A stretch of 64,000 nt of DNA from Xenopus tropicalis (Eukaryota > Chordata > Amphibia > Anura > Pipidae), in the NCBI RefSeq assembly GCF_000004195.4, contig NC_030679.2, positions 18,798,712 to 18,862,711 of the forward strand, in the 5' to 3' direction. This document shows, piece by piece, positions 12,476 to 24,571 of this stretch. The notes under the pieces were generated by a model. That model was given only the letters and a program-made list of their open reading frames with translations. It was not told the origin of the DNA and did not search any database. How positions within the stretch are numbered: position 1 is the first letter of the stretch; each line of letters starts with the position of its first letter. The position numbers were made by a program, and so were the translations under genes.

Positions 12476-12810
12476 TAATGATGAGCAAATCTGTCCCATT
12501 TCGCTTTGCCATTAAATCCACAAAACGGCAAGAAAATTCGTGAAACCGCGAAAAATTCGCGAAACGTATTTGCCCCATGATTTTTTTTTGTCACACGTGT
12601 CTTTTTTGTCACCCGCGACTATTTTTTTTTGTCGCCCGCGCTTTTTTTGATGCGACCACGCCCCAATTTGACCTGACAGCACTCAATTTGATGCGCAACT
12701 AATTTTTACGCTGTGAATTTTCATGGAAGTTTTGCAAAACTATTTGCCAATGCCGAAATGCGGAAATTCGCTGCGAATCCATGCCTGGCGAAAAAATTCG
12801 CACATCACTA
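12476..12810 (+). mobile_element. hAT-type MITE with perfect 8-bp duplication CTGACAAG
   Basis: Starts TAATGATGAGCAAATCTGTC and ends AATTCGCACATCACTA, an inverted pair. The direct 8-bp copies at 12468-12475 and 12811-12818 are identical. The interior has GTCACACGTG and GTCGCCCGCG repeats, the likely ancestor of the minisatellite in the copy at 33506-34150. Confidence 0.85.
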
Positions 12811-13147
12811 CTGACAAGGAAGGATGTTTAAGTCCTATTGCTTCTCTGGCAATCTCCAATATTGCTATGTATTACTGGCCACACCCACTACTATATTCAC
12901 TCCAGTATTTCTCATATAAGTGCGTCTGGTCTTACAGGGAACCACTGAAACCCTCATATATGTAACCTGTCTGACAAGAGGACTAACTAACAAAGATATC
13001 AAACCCTCATTATAGCTGAGCGTGAGATAGAGAGAAAGACAGGAAGTGAACTTTCTCAGCTTGTTTACTCTAAATAATAGCTCTCATAGCCAACATATTG
13101 AGGTAATAACTATACACAGCTATTTCACCTTGTATAAACAACTACTT

Positions 13148-13209
13148 GGAATAAGAAATGGTTGTACAATGGTTAAATGGAATAAGAAATGGTTGTACAA
13201 TGGTTAAAT
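13148..13209 (+). repeat. perfect tandem duplication, 2 x 31 bp
   Basis: The unit beginning GGAATAAGAAATGGTTGTAC occurs twice head to tail without a mismatch, which indicates a recent slippage or duplication event. Confidence 0.9.
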
Positions 13210-13805
13210 TGACTAGAGTTCTCAAAATTAAGGCTGATGTCAGAAACATCTTTGAAGGTGTGAATTTTGTGCTTAATTCTAAGCACTGGTTGTATGTTGA
13301 TCTGAGTGCATTCCAGGCATCTCATAGAGATCACGTAGAGGCTTTCTAGGTCAACAAACTTATAAAATTTTTGGGCACTTGACCTTAGGACAGGTCATAG
13401 GAGCTGATCAGGGAAAAGTGTACAAAATCTTTGTATGGCAACCAAATTGCCTCGAACAAAGAACTTACCAAGAAATTTGGTGTTAAATGAGAAAAATCAG
13501 GTTATATTAGGTTAAAATTAGGTTGTGGTTCCTGATCCCGAAATACACAGGTTGAGCAGAAGATCAAATGCCTCTATCAACACATCACCAGCTACAGTAT
13601 CAACACTGTAAGCCTACATTGGCTCTTTATGAAGCTTAGATACTGACATTTTGAATGAGAAGTCATAAAAGTAGGAAAGTGTCAAGTGAAGAAAATAACC
13701 AAATGCATCAAAAGTTGCAGCTGCAAATTGACTTTACAAATGGTGCTCCTGGTGAGTACAACTATGCACGTTTTATTTTAAAAACATTATTATTTTTATT
13801 AACAG
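13210..13805. other. unassigned intronic sequence upstream of ano2 exon
   Basis: Contains a chance TGCAG/GTGAGT pair around 13720-13750, but the enclosed peptide does not match the anoctamin family. Nothing else is visible. Confidence 0.45.
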
Positions 13806-13954
13806 GAAGTTCAAGAAATTGTACAGGAAGTTCAAAGATGAAAGGGCAGAGCCAGGTGAAAACAATTTAAACAACACTAAAGAACCTCAGCAATGGGTCC
13901 GTGACTATGCACTTGAACCATTTACTGGGCTAACACCGGAATATATGGAAATGA
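13806..13954 (+). CDS. ano2: ano2 coding exon: loop before TM7 and start of TM7
   Basis: Internal exon of anoctamin-2, a Ca2+-activated chloride channel of the plasma membrane. The sequence shows a pyrimidine-rich acceptor ending AACAG and a donor GTAAGT. The phase is one base, then 49 codons, then one base left over for the next exon. The encoded peptide begins with a basic, lysine-rich cytosolic stretch ([10 protein letters not shown]) and ends [14 protein letters not shown]. From family knowledge, the two glutamates of PEYMEM match mouse ANO1 E702 and E705, which bind Ca2+ on TM7. The ANO2 rather than ANO1 assignment rests mainly on the C-terminal exon at 54100. The basic linker is more divergent than the rest, as expected for this loop. 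A second in-exon AG (in TTGTACAG) could act as an alternative acceptor, but the upstream one has the better tract. Confidence 0.85.
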
Positions 13955-15629
13955 GTAAGTACAGCTTTTTTTAATTATTACAACTTCCTTCAAATATATA
14001 ACATAATAAAATAGATGGCAATAACTGTATCATGTAAAAGGCATGAAAAATGTGTAAAATATGTAGTGATAAATTGTTTACCATTTTGTTTGTATTTATT
14101 AAAACCTAAACAATAAACCCATGAGTCATAAAGAGTAGCATATCCACTATAGTACATTGAAAAGGAACCTTTTACCAAGTGTTGCCCAATGTCATACTGT
14201 ATATCCTGTGCCAATTATCTATTATACCTATATTCATGAAATAGAATAGTTAGGTTGTACAAAGTAGTCAGTAGTAGTAGTCAGATCGATGAAAAGGCAG
14301 AGGATCACAAAAAGATCCATTAGAAGGCCAAATGAAAATCCTGGGCTTCTAGTTGGACTGTCCATCATAGATTAGTTTATTAATCCAAGACTTGTGATCT
14401 TAAAGTGGTAGACACACCTGCAAGTAACATTTCTAGATGTCATTAGGGCAATGTGGTAAAAGGTGCAAAGTTTGCTTCAGGTCTAGTAACCAAATTAGTC
14501 AGTAAGCAGATAGCATTTACATGTCTGCTATTTGAAAGCAAATGTTTAATTGGTTGCTAGAGGTTAGTAAACCTTTTTTTTTTTACATTGCCCCATATAT
14601 GTTTTAAAGGAAATGCAAAAAACCTTCCATAAGACATTCCCATTGGATACCAAAATTTAATCTCAAATGCTAAAGGGATCCTCCAATTGGAAGTGCTACC
14701 TAAGATTTTGTCCTTATAAAAAGAAATTGTATCTTCACACCCTGAATTAACCCTGTTATTGAAGAGGTCTAGCTTTTTCCAGTTTCTCTACATCACTCAG
14801 CGAGTACTACCAGTAAACTCTGTTTAAAACAAATGCTATAGTAATAGCACTATTAGAAAACAAAGAGCTTGAGGTATCCCACATACTGTGCATCCAAATG
14901 ATGAACCATAAGGACCTCATCTGTGTTTCTGCTCTTATATAAAATGCTTTTACTCGCCTGTGGTTAAACGGCTTGGTAGCTCTAAATGTGTTAAACATTA
15001 TAAGCAACAGTAGATGTTCAAGATGAAATATCGCTTTAATCATTTCCTATAAATGTAGCATCAATCTTCTGTTATTTGACTTTGAGGATCAGACACAGCC
15101 AAAATGAAAATAATAGTTAAACATTAAAGCTCTAAATAACAGAAGCATATTTCTTGTCAGTGGACACGTTATTACCTCTTCTTTTGCGCCCGCATAAACC
15201 ACATCTAATAAAGTCTTTTTATTGGTGCATGGACATATTATATTTGATATAATTGACAATGTGATTCACCGTGTTGACATTTTACTGTGATTAACACAAA
15301 CTCATTTTTTTCCTTTCTATATTTGAGAGAACAAAGTTTCCAATGTTGCAATGTATTTATATTTACAGTGATTGTGTTTTCATTCTGACTTTGGATGCAA
15401 CCCCAAATATAGATTGACCTATGAGTAACCCAGGCTATTAAAAGGTTAAATTAATGGGTTAAACTGTTGAAGTATTGCTAATTTGATCTTAAATTATGAT
15501 ACGACGTACAGTACACTGTTTATAGCATACATCCTTTTTATTATTAACATCATTACATAATAAACATAGGTGAAACAAGCCATGAATCTATCAAGTAGCT
15601 TTTGCTCAAATATTTTCATCATTCTAAAT

Positions 15630-15938
15630 CAGTCATCCCCAACCAGTGGCTCAGGAGCAACATGTTGCCCACCAACACCTTGGATGTTGCTCCCAGTAGC
15701 CTCAAAGCAGGTAGTTATTTTTGAATTCCTGGAGTGGGGGCAAGTTTTGGTTGCATAAAAACCCAGTCTAATGCCAAACAGAGCCTTCTGTAGGCTGCCA
15801 GTCCACATAGGCGCTACCAAATAGCCAATCATAGCCCTTATCTGGCACCCCCAGAAGGTGTTTTTCATGCTTGTGTTGCTCCCCAACACTTTTTCCATTT
15901 GAATGTGGCTCACATGTATAAAAGGTTGGGGATCCCTG
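15630..15938 (+). mobile_element. hAT-type MITE (CAGTCATCCCCAACCAGTGGC family)
   Basis: The termini are CAGTCATCCCCAACC and GGTTGGGGATCCCTG, an inverted pair. The flanking 8-bp words TTCTAAAT at 15622-15629 and 15939-15946 are identical. A second, 5'-truncated copy of the same family is at 43953-44231. Confidence 0.88.
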
Positions 15939-16084
15939 TTCTAAATAATCCAGGGGAAGCTAAAAGAAATGCTTACCTAAGGTTGTCTAAATTAGTCTTG
16001 GCTACTAAGTACCTGGAACATCATATTACATTATTAATACCAGTATATATAAGAGTTATGAACCACCAACCAGTCCTTGCTCAG

Positions 16085-16292
16085 TACATCGTGTGACAGA
16101 CGGGGAGATTAGTCGGCTTGTCACAGGCGACTAATCTACCCGAAATGCCATTCCACCGGCTAGAATATAAATCACCGGTGGGATGGCATATGCTGCACCT
16201 CTCAAGACAATGCTGCGCCGCGTATGCCATCCCACCTGCGATTTACATTCTAGCCGGTGGGATGGCATTTCGGGGAGATTTGTTGCGCGGCC
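16085..16292. mobile_element. foldback MITE (GTGGGATGGCA family), one arm truncated
   Basis: Inner arms CCATTCCACCGGCTAGAAT and ATTCTAGCCGGTGGGATGG are inverted. The left arm carries its own small hairpin (GATTAGTCGGC...GCGACTAATC). The right arm stops early relative to the copy at 10697-11016. Confidence 0.65.
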
Positions 16293-16739
16293 CTAAAGGA
16301 CAATCGTAGGTGTGGCTTTGAGCAGTGGACTCTGAGAGCTTCTGTGGTGTTGCTTTAACCTTTGTGTAAAATGCCACTTTAGTATGGGCTACATGTAATA
16401 TGTATATCAGGGTTTTGCTGGAAATGTTGGTCCAATGCTCAGTAATCTCAGTAATGACTAATGCTGGTCATTTGTCTCACTGAAGAATTCTTTATCTGTA
16501 ATACAATTTGGGAGCTAGGGACCTGGGTTTATGCCCCAATAAGCATTAACTGATCCCTTTACCAATGAGAAATTCAATACATTCTGCTAGCTCTCTTGAC
16601 AGCATTATTTAGGGTAGTTTTACTCCATACAGTTTTTAGATACAAATATTGCTGGAACTGGACTGTATTCTGAAAAGAGGAGGTATCCTGCAATAGCTAG
16701 ACTCCTGTTTCTCTTTTGTATGGTCTTCAAAGTGGAGAG

Positions 16740-16910
16740 TAGTGAAGAGCGAATCTGTTCCATGGCGAAAAATTTACGAAACTGCTGAAAACTTTTACTG
16801 CACAACCTTTTTTTATGCTACCGCAACTTTTTTGATGTGACAGCAATTTTTTTGATGCAACCTGTTTTTGATGCAAATCCATACCTGGCAAAAAAGTTTA
16901 CTTATCACTA
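16740..16910 (+). mobile_element. hAT-type MITE, internally deleted
   Basis: Starts TAGTGAAGAGCGAATCTGTT and ends AAGTTTACTTATCACTA. The flanking words GTGGAGAG (16732-16739) and GTGAAGAG (16911-16918) match at 7 of 8 positions. At 171 bp it is about half the length of the copy at 12476. Confidence 0.75.
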
Positions 16911-17070
16911 GTGAAGAGGTATGGTAGGACTCAAGTTTCAGTTACAGACAAGAAAATGTTCTCAAAAGTTGTGCATAAATCTTATTTTTTTTAAATTTAA
17001 TTAAATATTGAATCCTCACCAAAAGAATCAGCTGAATGCCGGACTGAAATTTAACAAAATAAATATTTAC

Positions 17071-17401
17071 AAGTGATGCACAAATTTTTTCGGCAGGCAT
17101 GGAATCGCAGTGAATTTCCTCATTTTGCCATTGGCAAATTGTTTCATGAGACTTCACAATTTCATCAAAAAAAGGTGTGGTTGGTAAAGAAAAAGGCACG
17201 GTTGCGTCAAAAAAAGGGCGCAGTCATTTAAAAAAAAAGCTGCAGTTGCATTAAAACAGGTGCGGCCATGTAAAAAAAAGGCACATGTCAAAAGTAATGC
17301 TAAGCACCTGAGTTTCGCAAATATTTCACCGTTTCTCGAGTTTTTCCAAAGTTTCGGGAATTTTCCATCGAAGCAAAATGGGACAGATTCGTTCATCACT
17401 C
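17071..17401 (-). mobile_element. hAT-type MITE, same family, inverted orientation
   Basis: Contains GGCAGGCATGGAATCGCAG, CCATTGGCAAATTG and ends GGACAGATTCGTTCATCACTC. The 8-bp flanks are only loosely similar, so the copy is older. Confidence 0.7.
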
Positions 17402-18216
17402 CTATTTAGCATTATTTCTAAAATGATTATTGACACCAGTTGTGCACAGCTTTAAAGTACGTAGCATGAAACTTAAAGGCTAATTTATAAAAAATGGTGA
17501 CCCGTTTCACTGCACCAAAAAACTTGTGAACCTGCTGAAAATTTCATGAAATGGGGAAAAATTTGTGAAATACATTAAATTAAATAGGTGTTATTTCGCG
17601 GCTACCGAGCGACTTATCACTCCAAATGCATTATTCCATTATTCCCGTCTTTTCCCAAGGTTTTTCTTATGTGTGTGGCTTTTTTTTCACTGCATTAAAA
17701 TCAATGAGCTTTATTTTTTTGCTGCGTTTGTTCCACATTTTTTTTACAGAATTCTGTGCTGCAGTTTCGCAAAAAAAAATTTGCTAAGGATGAAATGCAG
17801 AATTTCACTGCCAAAAATTTGCTGCTCTCTAATGATTGTGGGATTTTTCCATAATTTGCAAAAAATCTCAGAAAACATCCAGTTGTGTTTTTATTCTAAT
17901 TTAAGTTTTTGTCAAATTCCCAAGAGTTATCAATTGAAAAGAAAAGATTCTGGGGAGCTTGCATATCAGTTAATGGTGGGTATGCAGTATATACCACACT
18001 CATACTATTTTAAAACTTATTTAATAAAATGTATTTAAAATTCAAAGTTTTTTTCAAATCGATTTTATAAGTATAAAGTAATTGATTTTATAAGTATAAA
18101 GTAATTTAATCATCAAGTTTTCACAATTTTACTTTTTTTGAACATGTGACATTTCATTTCTTTAAAAATTTGATAGCAGGAAAAACTTAATCAAATTTAT
18201 TTTTTTTAAAGTTTAA

Positions 18217-18735
18217 AAATTAGTAAATTGCCTCCCAAAGTCCCAAATTAAGGCTATGTTTAGTAAATTGCCTCCCAAAATAAGGCTATGTTTAGTAAAT
18301 CGCCTCCCAAAGTAAGGCTACGTTTAGTAAATCGCCTCCAAAAGTTCCAAAGTAAGGCTATTTTAGTAAATTGCCTCCGAAAGTCCCAAAGTAAGGCTAG
18401 GTTTAGTAAATTGCGTCCCGAAGTAAGGCTAGATTTAGTAAATTGCCTCCCAAAGTCCCAAAGTAAGGCTATGTTTAGTAAATTGCATCCCTAAGTAAGA
18501 CTACATTTAGTAAATTGCATCCCAAAGTCCCAAAGTAAGGCTAAGTTTAGTAAATCACCTCCCAAAGTCCCAAAGTAAGGCTATGTTTAGTAAATTGCCT
18601 CTTAAAGTAAGGCTATGTTTAGTAAATTGACTCTCAAAGTCCCAAAGTTAGGCTATGTTTTGTAAATTGCCTCTTAAAGTAAGGCTTTGTTTATTAAATT
18701 GACTCCCAAAGTGCCAAACTAAGACTATGTTTGCA
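18217..18735 (+). repeat. minisatellite, 30-42 bp unit
   Basis: About 14 head-to-tail units of the type AGGCTATGTTTAGTAAATTG followed by CCTCCCAAAG, with a longer form that adds TCCCAAAGTA. Long and short units roughly alternate. The short peptide frame through it (18288-18494) is a by-product of the repeat. Confidence 0.85.
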
Positions 18736-18739
18736 AAGC

Positions 18740-20180
18740 TTGAAAAAAAATCTAAATCTGAACTGATCTCTGGATTTGGTGCATCCCTTGTTTTTTGGGG
18801 AGAGGAGAATAAAAGGCCTTGAAAAATGTGTGCACAGTAATGTGAAAGAAAAAAAAAATTACCATATATATGTATACATTTTTCTTAGAAGTAACCTCTA
18901 TGCAATTACACCAATTATATCTTGCATCAACAATCCATCGTCAGATCTTCAAAGAAGAGGGTATTTGAAGGTGTCACCTCTTTGGGATTTTGTTGAAAGC
19001 TGGACTTTTTGCCTTTTCAAGTGTGATAATTTAAAAAAAGAAAATGATAATCTCTAGATTAGTTTTGAAATTGACAGTTATTGGCTTTGATCGTTTCAAA
19101 TACAACTTGGAGGATAAAATGTTGGCAAGCGAGAAAAAGAATTTTCCCACAGCATGACACGCTGTATTAAAGGAAAGTCTATATCTGCAGTCAGAATGTC
19201 TGTTGCAAGCTTACTGTTTTTAGGAAGATAACTGTTTCCTCTGCAAGGCAGAGTTTATTTACTGGTAGGATATTTACTTACTTTTGTCAATGAAAAAGAA
19301 AAAATGTAGATTGAGTTTGAGTCATAAAATAATCAAAACAAAATTCTATCCTTAATCTTTTGGACAGAACTGTGGGTTTAGGATTAGAGATCAGCCAGTT
19401 TACTGTGAAATCCGAAATATAGTGTTGCAATAATTTCTGGCAAAGCTGCAAACTATAACCATAGGTGAGGCTATCTGTTTCATGGTGTTTTATGAGTTTA
19501 ACATTGTGTGACTTTGCGGTCCACTGAGTCCAATGAGCCCACAAACTGGACCTATAGTTTACTTATACCTTTGCCTAAAATTTAATATAGTAAGAAGCTA
19601 AGAGGTGGTACTCACAAAAAATTTTGTGCAAAAATACAAAATGTAGTATTTATTCTGACCTGAGCACATAGTTTTTAAATATGACACACACAAATGAAAA
19701 AATGTGCACACAAAATAATTTTTTTCGCACATAGTCACAAAGGAGGGCATTGTTCTCCACCCATATAGCTGTTATATCAGGTCACCCGTTGGTTCTCCAA
19801 TATAGTATTATTTTGTCCTTTTGCATGATGAAATTATTAAATGATAAGAAAGTCCCAATAGGTGACCCAGTATAATCAAATGTATATCAGCCTGTAAGGG
19901 CACAAGCTACATCATTGTGAACAGGATAGACTGTTGGCGAAATGAGGCCTTCAATATGTGTGGATATCATGATAGACAAGGCACTAGCATTGCACTGCAG
20001 GTGTTCCTACATTCTAAAAATTCCATTCTTGGCAACCACATAGAGGTATAAAGTGATGTGGATATTTATATAAGAAAAGTATCCCTTCAGGGTCACTCCA
20101 ACCAACCTAGACTTTAAACAATAAGTAGCATGGATATGTAGTGCAAATGTTACACTTTCTAATAAGTAAAACTATTTATA
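18740..20180. other. unassigned sequence
   Basis: Includes a stretch at 19600-19760 (CACAAAATTTTGTGC, GTGCACACAAAAT) with many short inverted words that may be an old transposon. No gene seen. Confidence 0.4.
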
Positions 20181-20182
20181 TT

Positions 20183-21120
20183 GTTACATTGGGTTGAAAA
20201 AAGAGTCATCAAGTTCAACCCTTTCAAGTAATAAACCCAGCACACACAAACCTATACTGACCTATCTATACACTCACATACAAAAACCATATATACCAAC
20301 AATACTAACTGTAGATTTTAGTATCACAATAGCCTTGGATACTATGCTTGTTCAAGAACTCATCTAGGCCCCTCTTAAAGGCATTAACAGAATCTGTCAT
20401 TACAACATCACTAGGAAGGGCATTCCACAACCTCACTGCCCTCACTGTGAAAAACCACTAATGCTGCTTCAAATGAAAGTTCTGTTCCCCTAATCTAAAG
20501 GGGGGGGCCTCTGGTGCACTGGCTGTTTTTTATGAGAAAAAAGAACATCCCCTATCTGCCTTTAATCCCCTCTAATGTACTTGTACAGAGTAATCATGTC
20601 CCCTCGCAAGCGCCTCTTTCCCAGAGAAAACAACCCCAACCTCAACAGTCAAACCTCATAGCTTAAATCTTCCATCCCCTTAACCAGTTTAGTTGCTGTA
20701 TCTGCACTCTATCCAGCTCATTAATATCCTTCTTAAGGACTGGAGCCCAAAACTGCCCCCCATACTCAAGGTGAGGCCTTACCAGAGACCTATAAACAGG
20801 CAAAATTATGTTCTCATCCCTTGAGTCAATGCCCTTTTTTATACAAGACAGCACTTTATTTGCTTTAGTAGCCACAGAATGACACTGCCTGGAATTAGAC
20901 AACTTGTTATCTACAAAAAAACCCAGATCCTTCTCAATTAAGGATCCGACAAAGTGCAAAACTTTGCACTTGTTCACATTGAACCTCATTTTCCAATTTG
21001 CTGCCCAGTTTTCCAATTTTTCCCTCTGCAAAGTGGCAGCATCCTGCATGGAATAGTTCTGCACAATTTAGTATTCTCAGCTAAAATAGAAACCGTACTC
21101 TCTATGCCCACCTCCAATGT
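20183..21120 (-). mobile_element. CR1 retrotransposon, 3' half, 5'-truncated
   Basis: Complement of the CR1 3' part, from the GTTACAT / GGTTGAA tail (left side) up to the reverse transcriptase FADD region (right side). The frame at 20663-21064 still reads NWAANWKMRFN and VDNKLSNSRQCHSVATKANK. Compared with the full element it has an internal deletion of about 50 bp after the CKVLHF motif and several base changes. It is inactive. Confidence 0.88.
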
Positions 21121-21124
21121 CCCG

Positions 21125-22460
21125 GTTTAACTAGCACCAACCAGTGGCCTAGTCTAGGGGTGTCTGTCCTAAGGGCCCATTTTTGGTAAACCCCTACACA
21201 TGTTTTGGACTAACCTAAATCCTCTGTCTGTTTCACCTTAATGTTCTGAACTCTTCTGTCATCTTAACTGTGGACTAAAGGTTATGCTTTACTAAATCAC
21301 ACTATTGACTCTTTGCAGTGCTTAAATAATAGACTGGAACAAAAATGAGAAATGCCTTAAATAAAAATGTAAGAATTAAAAAGAACAAGATAAAGAAATC
21401 TAGCTTTAGAATACATCTAAATTCTGGTCCCATGGATCACCACCTCCAGCAACTTGGCACCATATTCAATGTCACCTTACAGAAAGGATAACTAAAAAGA
21501 CAATTCAAAAGCCATGGCCAAAGACCAGCTGCAACCTTTTTCAGAACTGCACCAACTCCGTAATACTTGTTTTTTAAGAAAATTTTTAAAATATTTTGCG
21601 TGGAAAAATCTATAAGTTAGTCTGGAGATAAAACATATTTAAGCAAATAGACTTGCTTTATTGTTTTATAGTTGGAATTCTTAGAAATCTTTAAGTAAAC
21701 AGTAGATAATAAAACAACATTTTCCAGGGAAATTTAACATAAAACCAATGAAAAAACCCAGAGCAAATTATAAATCATACTTATTTGTATCACTGAATAT
21801 ATCCTCATGTGACGTCTGAAACTAATGGACTAACATGGGATTGTTCCATTGAAGTTTCTTAATTGAAGTCTAATTTTAATTGAAGCTTTCATCTTCCCAA
21901 GTATGAAAGTATGAGTGCATTTAGTCTCTGTTTAATTAGTTTTTTTTTTTTTTTCCTTTTTGGTCGAAGAAAATCATTACTGGTGTCTTGTTTTCATCTA
22001 ATAAGGAATAATGAATGATGTTTGTATTAGTTGTGGAGGCCTCTTGCTGAGATTTTTTTTTCTTGCCACACGCAAGCTTTCCCTTTACAATGACTCTATT
22101 GAGATTTTCTGCTTTGACAAGTGACGGAACGAAACTTTTACTCAAACATAAACAAGCGTTTCCAGACTAAGCTAGTTTTTTTTTTTTTAATCACTATTTG
22201 CGATCCCTAAGGCAGCAATTTTAAGGAGGGACTGTCTGTTAGGTTTTTTAAGTCAAAAGCTAATTGCTTCTGTCTTTTGCTTGAGAGAAAGTTGTATTCT
22301 GGACAACTGCCATAAGGTGCTCTACCTTTACTATACCAGCAGAATTTCTTCATGAAGGTGTTGAAAAGACTTGGAACTGGATAAATGTTTTGTTTACTGG
22401 CAGGATTTATTGGGCTTGGTTCAGTTTGAAAAGATCAAAAAAGGGTTGAACTAAGGGTTC
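21125..22460. other. unassigned sequence
   Basis: AT-rich with poly-T runs at about 21943 and 22177. Nothing else that I can support. Confidence 0.45.
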
Positions 22461-22465
22461 ATGTA

Positions 22466-22694
22466 CAGGTAGGGGATCCGTTATCTGGAAACCTGTTATC
22501 CATAATGCTCTGAATTATGGAAAGTCTGTCTTCCATAGACTCCATTTTAATCAAATAATTCAGATTTTTAAAATGGATTTCCTTTATCTTTATAAAAATA
22601 AAACAGTACCTTGTATTTGATCCCAACTAAGATATAATTAATCCTTATTGGATGCATAACAATCCTACTGGGTTTATTTAATGTTTTAATTAAT
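22466..22694 (-). mobile_element. TA-type MITE (CAGGTATAGGACC family), truncated
   Basis: Starts TACAGGTAGGGGATCCGTTA and matches the complement of 55383-55694 (ATTCAGATTTTTAAAATGGA, TACCTTGTATTTGATCCCAA). It lacks the far terminus and runs into a short hAT MITE end at 22698-22735 (AATCCATGCCTGGCAAATAA). Confidence 0.75.
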
Positions 22695-22950
22695 TTAAAT
22701 CCATGCCTGGCAAATAATTTTGCCTATCACAAATGAGTTAAACAGACAGGTTCATCAATACATTGCTATAGAATCTGCCACAGTAGATGGAGTACCAACC
22801 CACTGTAGGGATTCAGTAAGTAAAAAGGGACCAGCATGATTGAACAAGACATAGATAGGTGCTTTACGCAAATACATGGAATTACAAGAAGTGTGTTTAG
22901 ATATAAGTACCACTAATGATTCAATCTAAGAATGGCTGCAATTATATATA

Positions 22951-23162
22951 CAGTGGAGGAAATAATTATTTGACCCCTCACTGATTTTGTAAGTTTGTCC
23001 AATGACAAAGAAATGAAAAGTCTCAGAACAGTATCATTTCAATGGTAGGTTTATTTTAACAGTGGCAGATAGCACATCAAAAGGAAAATCAAAAAAATAA
23101 CTTTAAATAAAAGATAGCAACTGATTTGCATTTCATTGAGTGAAATAAGTTTTTGAACCCCT
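22951..23162 (+). repeat. left inverted repeat of Tc1/mariner
   Basis: Pairs with 24361-24571. It contains ACTTTAAATAAAAGATAGCA and ends AAGTTTTTGAACCCCT. Confidence 0.9.
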
Positions 23163-23315
23163 ACCAACCATTAAGAGTTCTGGCTCCCACAGAGTGGTTA
23201 GACACTTCTACTCAATTAGTCAACCTCATTAAGGACACCTGTCTTAACTAGTCACCTGTATAAAAGACACCTGTCCACAGAATCAATCAATCAAGCAGAC
23301 TCCAAACTCTCCAAC

Positions 23316-24345
23316 ATGGGAAAGACCAAAGAGCTGTCCAAGGATGTCAGAGACAAAATTGTAGACCTGCACAAGGCTGGAATGGGCTACAAAACCATTA
23401 GCAAGAAGCTGGGAGAGAAGGTGACAACTGTTGGTGCGATTGTTTGAAAATGGAAGGAGCACAAAATGACCATCAATCGACCTCGCTCTGGGGCTCCACG
23501 CAAGATCTCACCTCGTGGGGTGTCAATGATTCTGAGAAATGTAAAAAAACATCCTAGAACTACACGGGAGGAGTTAGTTAATGACCTCAAATTAGCAGGG
23601 ACCACAGTCACCAAGAAAACCATTGGAAACACATTACACCGCAATGGATTAAAATCCTGCAGGGCTCGCAAGGTCCCCCTGCTCAAGAAGGCACATGTGC
23701 AGGCCCGTCTGAAGTTTGCCAATGAACACCTGAATGATTCTGTGAGTGACTGGGAGAAGGTGCTGTGGTCTGATGAGACCAAAATAGAGCTCTTTGGCAT
23801 TAACTCAACTCGCTGTGTTTGGAGGAAGAAAAATGCTGCCTATGACCCCCAAAACACCGTCCCAACCGTCAAGCATGGGGGTGGAAACATTTTGCTTTGG
23901 GGGTGTTTTTCTGCTAAGGGCACAGGACAACTTATTCGCATTAACGGGAAAATGGACGGAGCCATGTATCGTGAAATCCTGAACGACAACCTCCTTCCCT
24001 CTGCCAGGAAACTGAAAATGGGTCGTGGATGGGTGTTCCAGCACGACAATGACCCAAAACATGCAGCAAAGGCAACAAAGGAGTGGCTCAAGAAGAAGCA
24101 CATTAAGGTCATGGAGTGGCCTAGTCAGTCTCCGGACCTTAATCCAATAGAAAACCTATGGAGGGAGCTCAAGCTCAGAGTTGCACAGAGACAGCCTCGA
24201 AACCTTAGGGATTTAGAGATGATCTGCAAAGAGGAGTGGGACCAACATTCCTCCTAAAATGTGCGCAAACTTGGTCATCAATTACAATTACAAGAAACGT
24301 TTGACCTCTGTGCTTGCAAACAAGGGTTTTTCCACTAAGTATTAA
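23316..24345 (+). pseudogene. Tc1/mariner transposase, two disabling lesions
   Basis: The ATG at 23316 opens [20 protein letters not shown], a typical Tc1 helix-turn-helix start. Codon 44 (23445-23447) is TGA, where relatives have Arg: a CGA-to-TGA change of the CpG-deamination type. The frame then runs on from 23448 through the GRPR-like motif RPRSGAPR and the catalytic triad: D in VLWSDETK, D in FQHDNDPKH and E in NPIENLWRE. The spacing is DD34E. An extra G in the run at 24238-24240 shifts the frame, giving an early TAA at 24255. The other frame continues to a TAA at 24343-24345, where the protein would normally end. Full size would be about 342 residues. The protein would cut and join DNA at TA sites and bind the inverted repeats. 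Confidence 0.92.
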
Positions 24346-24360
24346 GTCTTTTTTTGTTAG

Positions 24361-24571
24361 AGGGTTCAAAAACTTATTTCACTCAATGAAATGCAAATCA
24401 GTTGCTATCTTTTATTTAAAGTTATTTTTTCGATTTTCCTTTTGATGTGCTATCTGCCACTGTTAAAATAAACCTACCATTGAAATGATACTGTTCTGAG
24501 ACTTTTCATTTCTTTGTCATTGGACAAACTTACAAAATCAGTGAGGGGTCAAATAATTATTTCCTCCACTG
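24361..24571 (-). repeat. right inverted repeat of Tc1/mariner
   Basis: Inverted copy of 22951-23162. A few single-base differences are visible (for example GTTATTTTTTCGATT against AATCAAAAAAATAAC). Confidence 0.9.

Larger units (their letters stand above)
22951..24571 (+). mobile_element. Tc1/mariner transposon with ~210-bp inverted repeats
   Basis: The left terminus CAGTGGAGGAAATAATTATT and the right terminus AATAATTATTTCCTCCACTG are inverted. The inverted repeats extend inward to about 23162 and 24361, nearly without mismatch. The TA dinucleotides at 22949-22950 and 24572-24573 are the target duplication. The element is 1621 bp, and one transposase gene lies between the repeats. Two lesions disable the gene, but the close match of the repeats indicates a fairly young insertion. 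Confidence 0.95.

Noticed and set aside
13715..13751. Possible extra ano2 exon between TGCAG and GTGAGT
   Set aside because: The enclosed peptide (LQIDFTNGAPG) does not match the anoctamin family at this point and the phase does not lead into the next exon.
18217..18735. CRISPR-like array of repeats
   Set aside because: Units are contiguous variants without unique spacers, there are no cas genes, and the DNA is vertebrate.
23387..24112. Antisense open frames over the Tc1 transposase
   Set aside because: The + strand frame carries the DD34E residues; the antisense frames have none.
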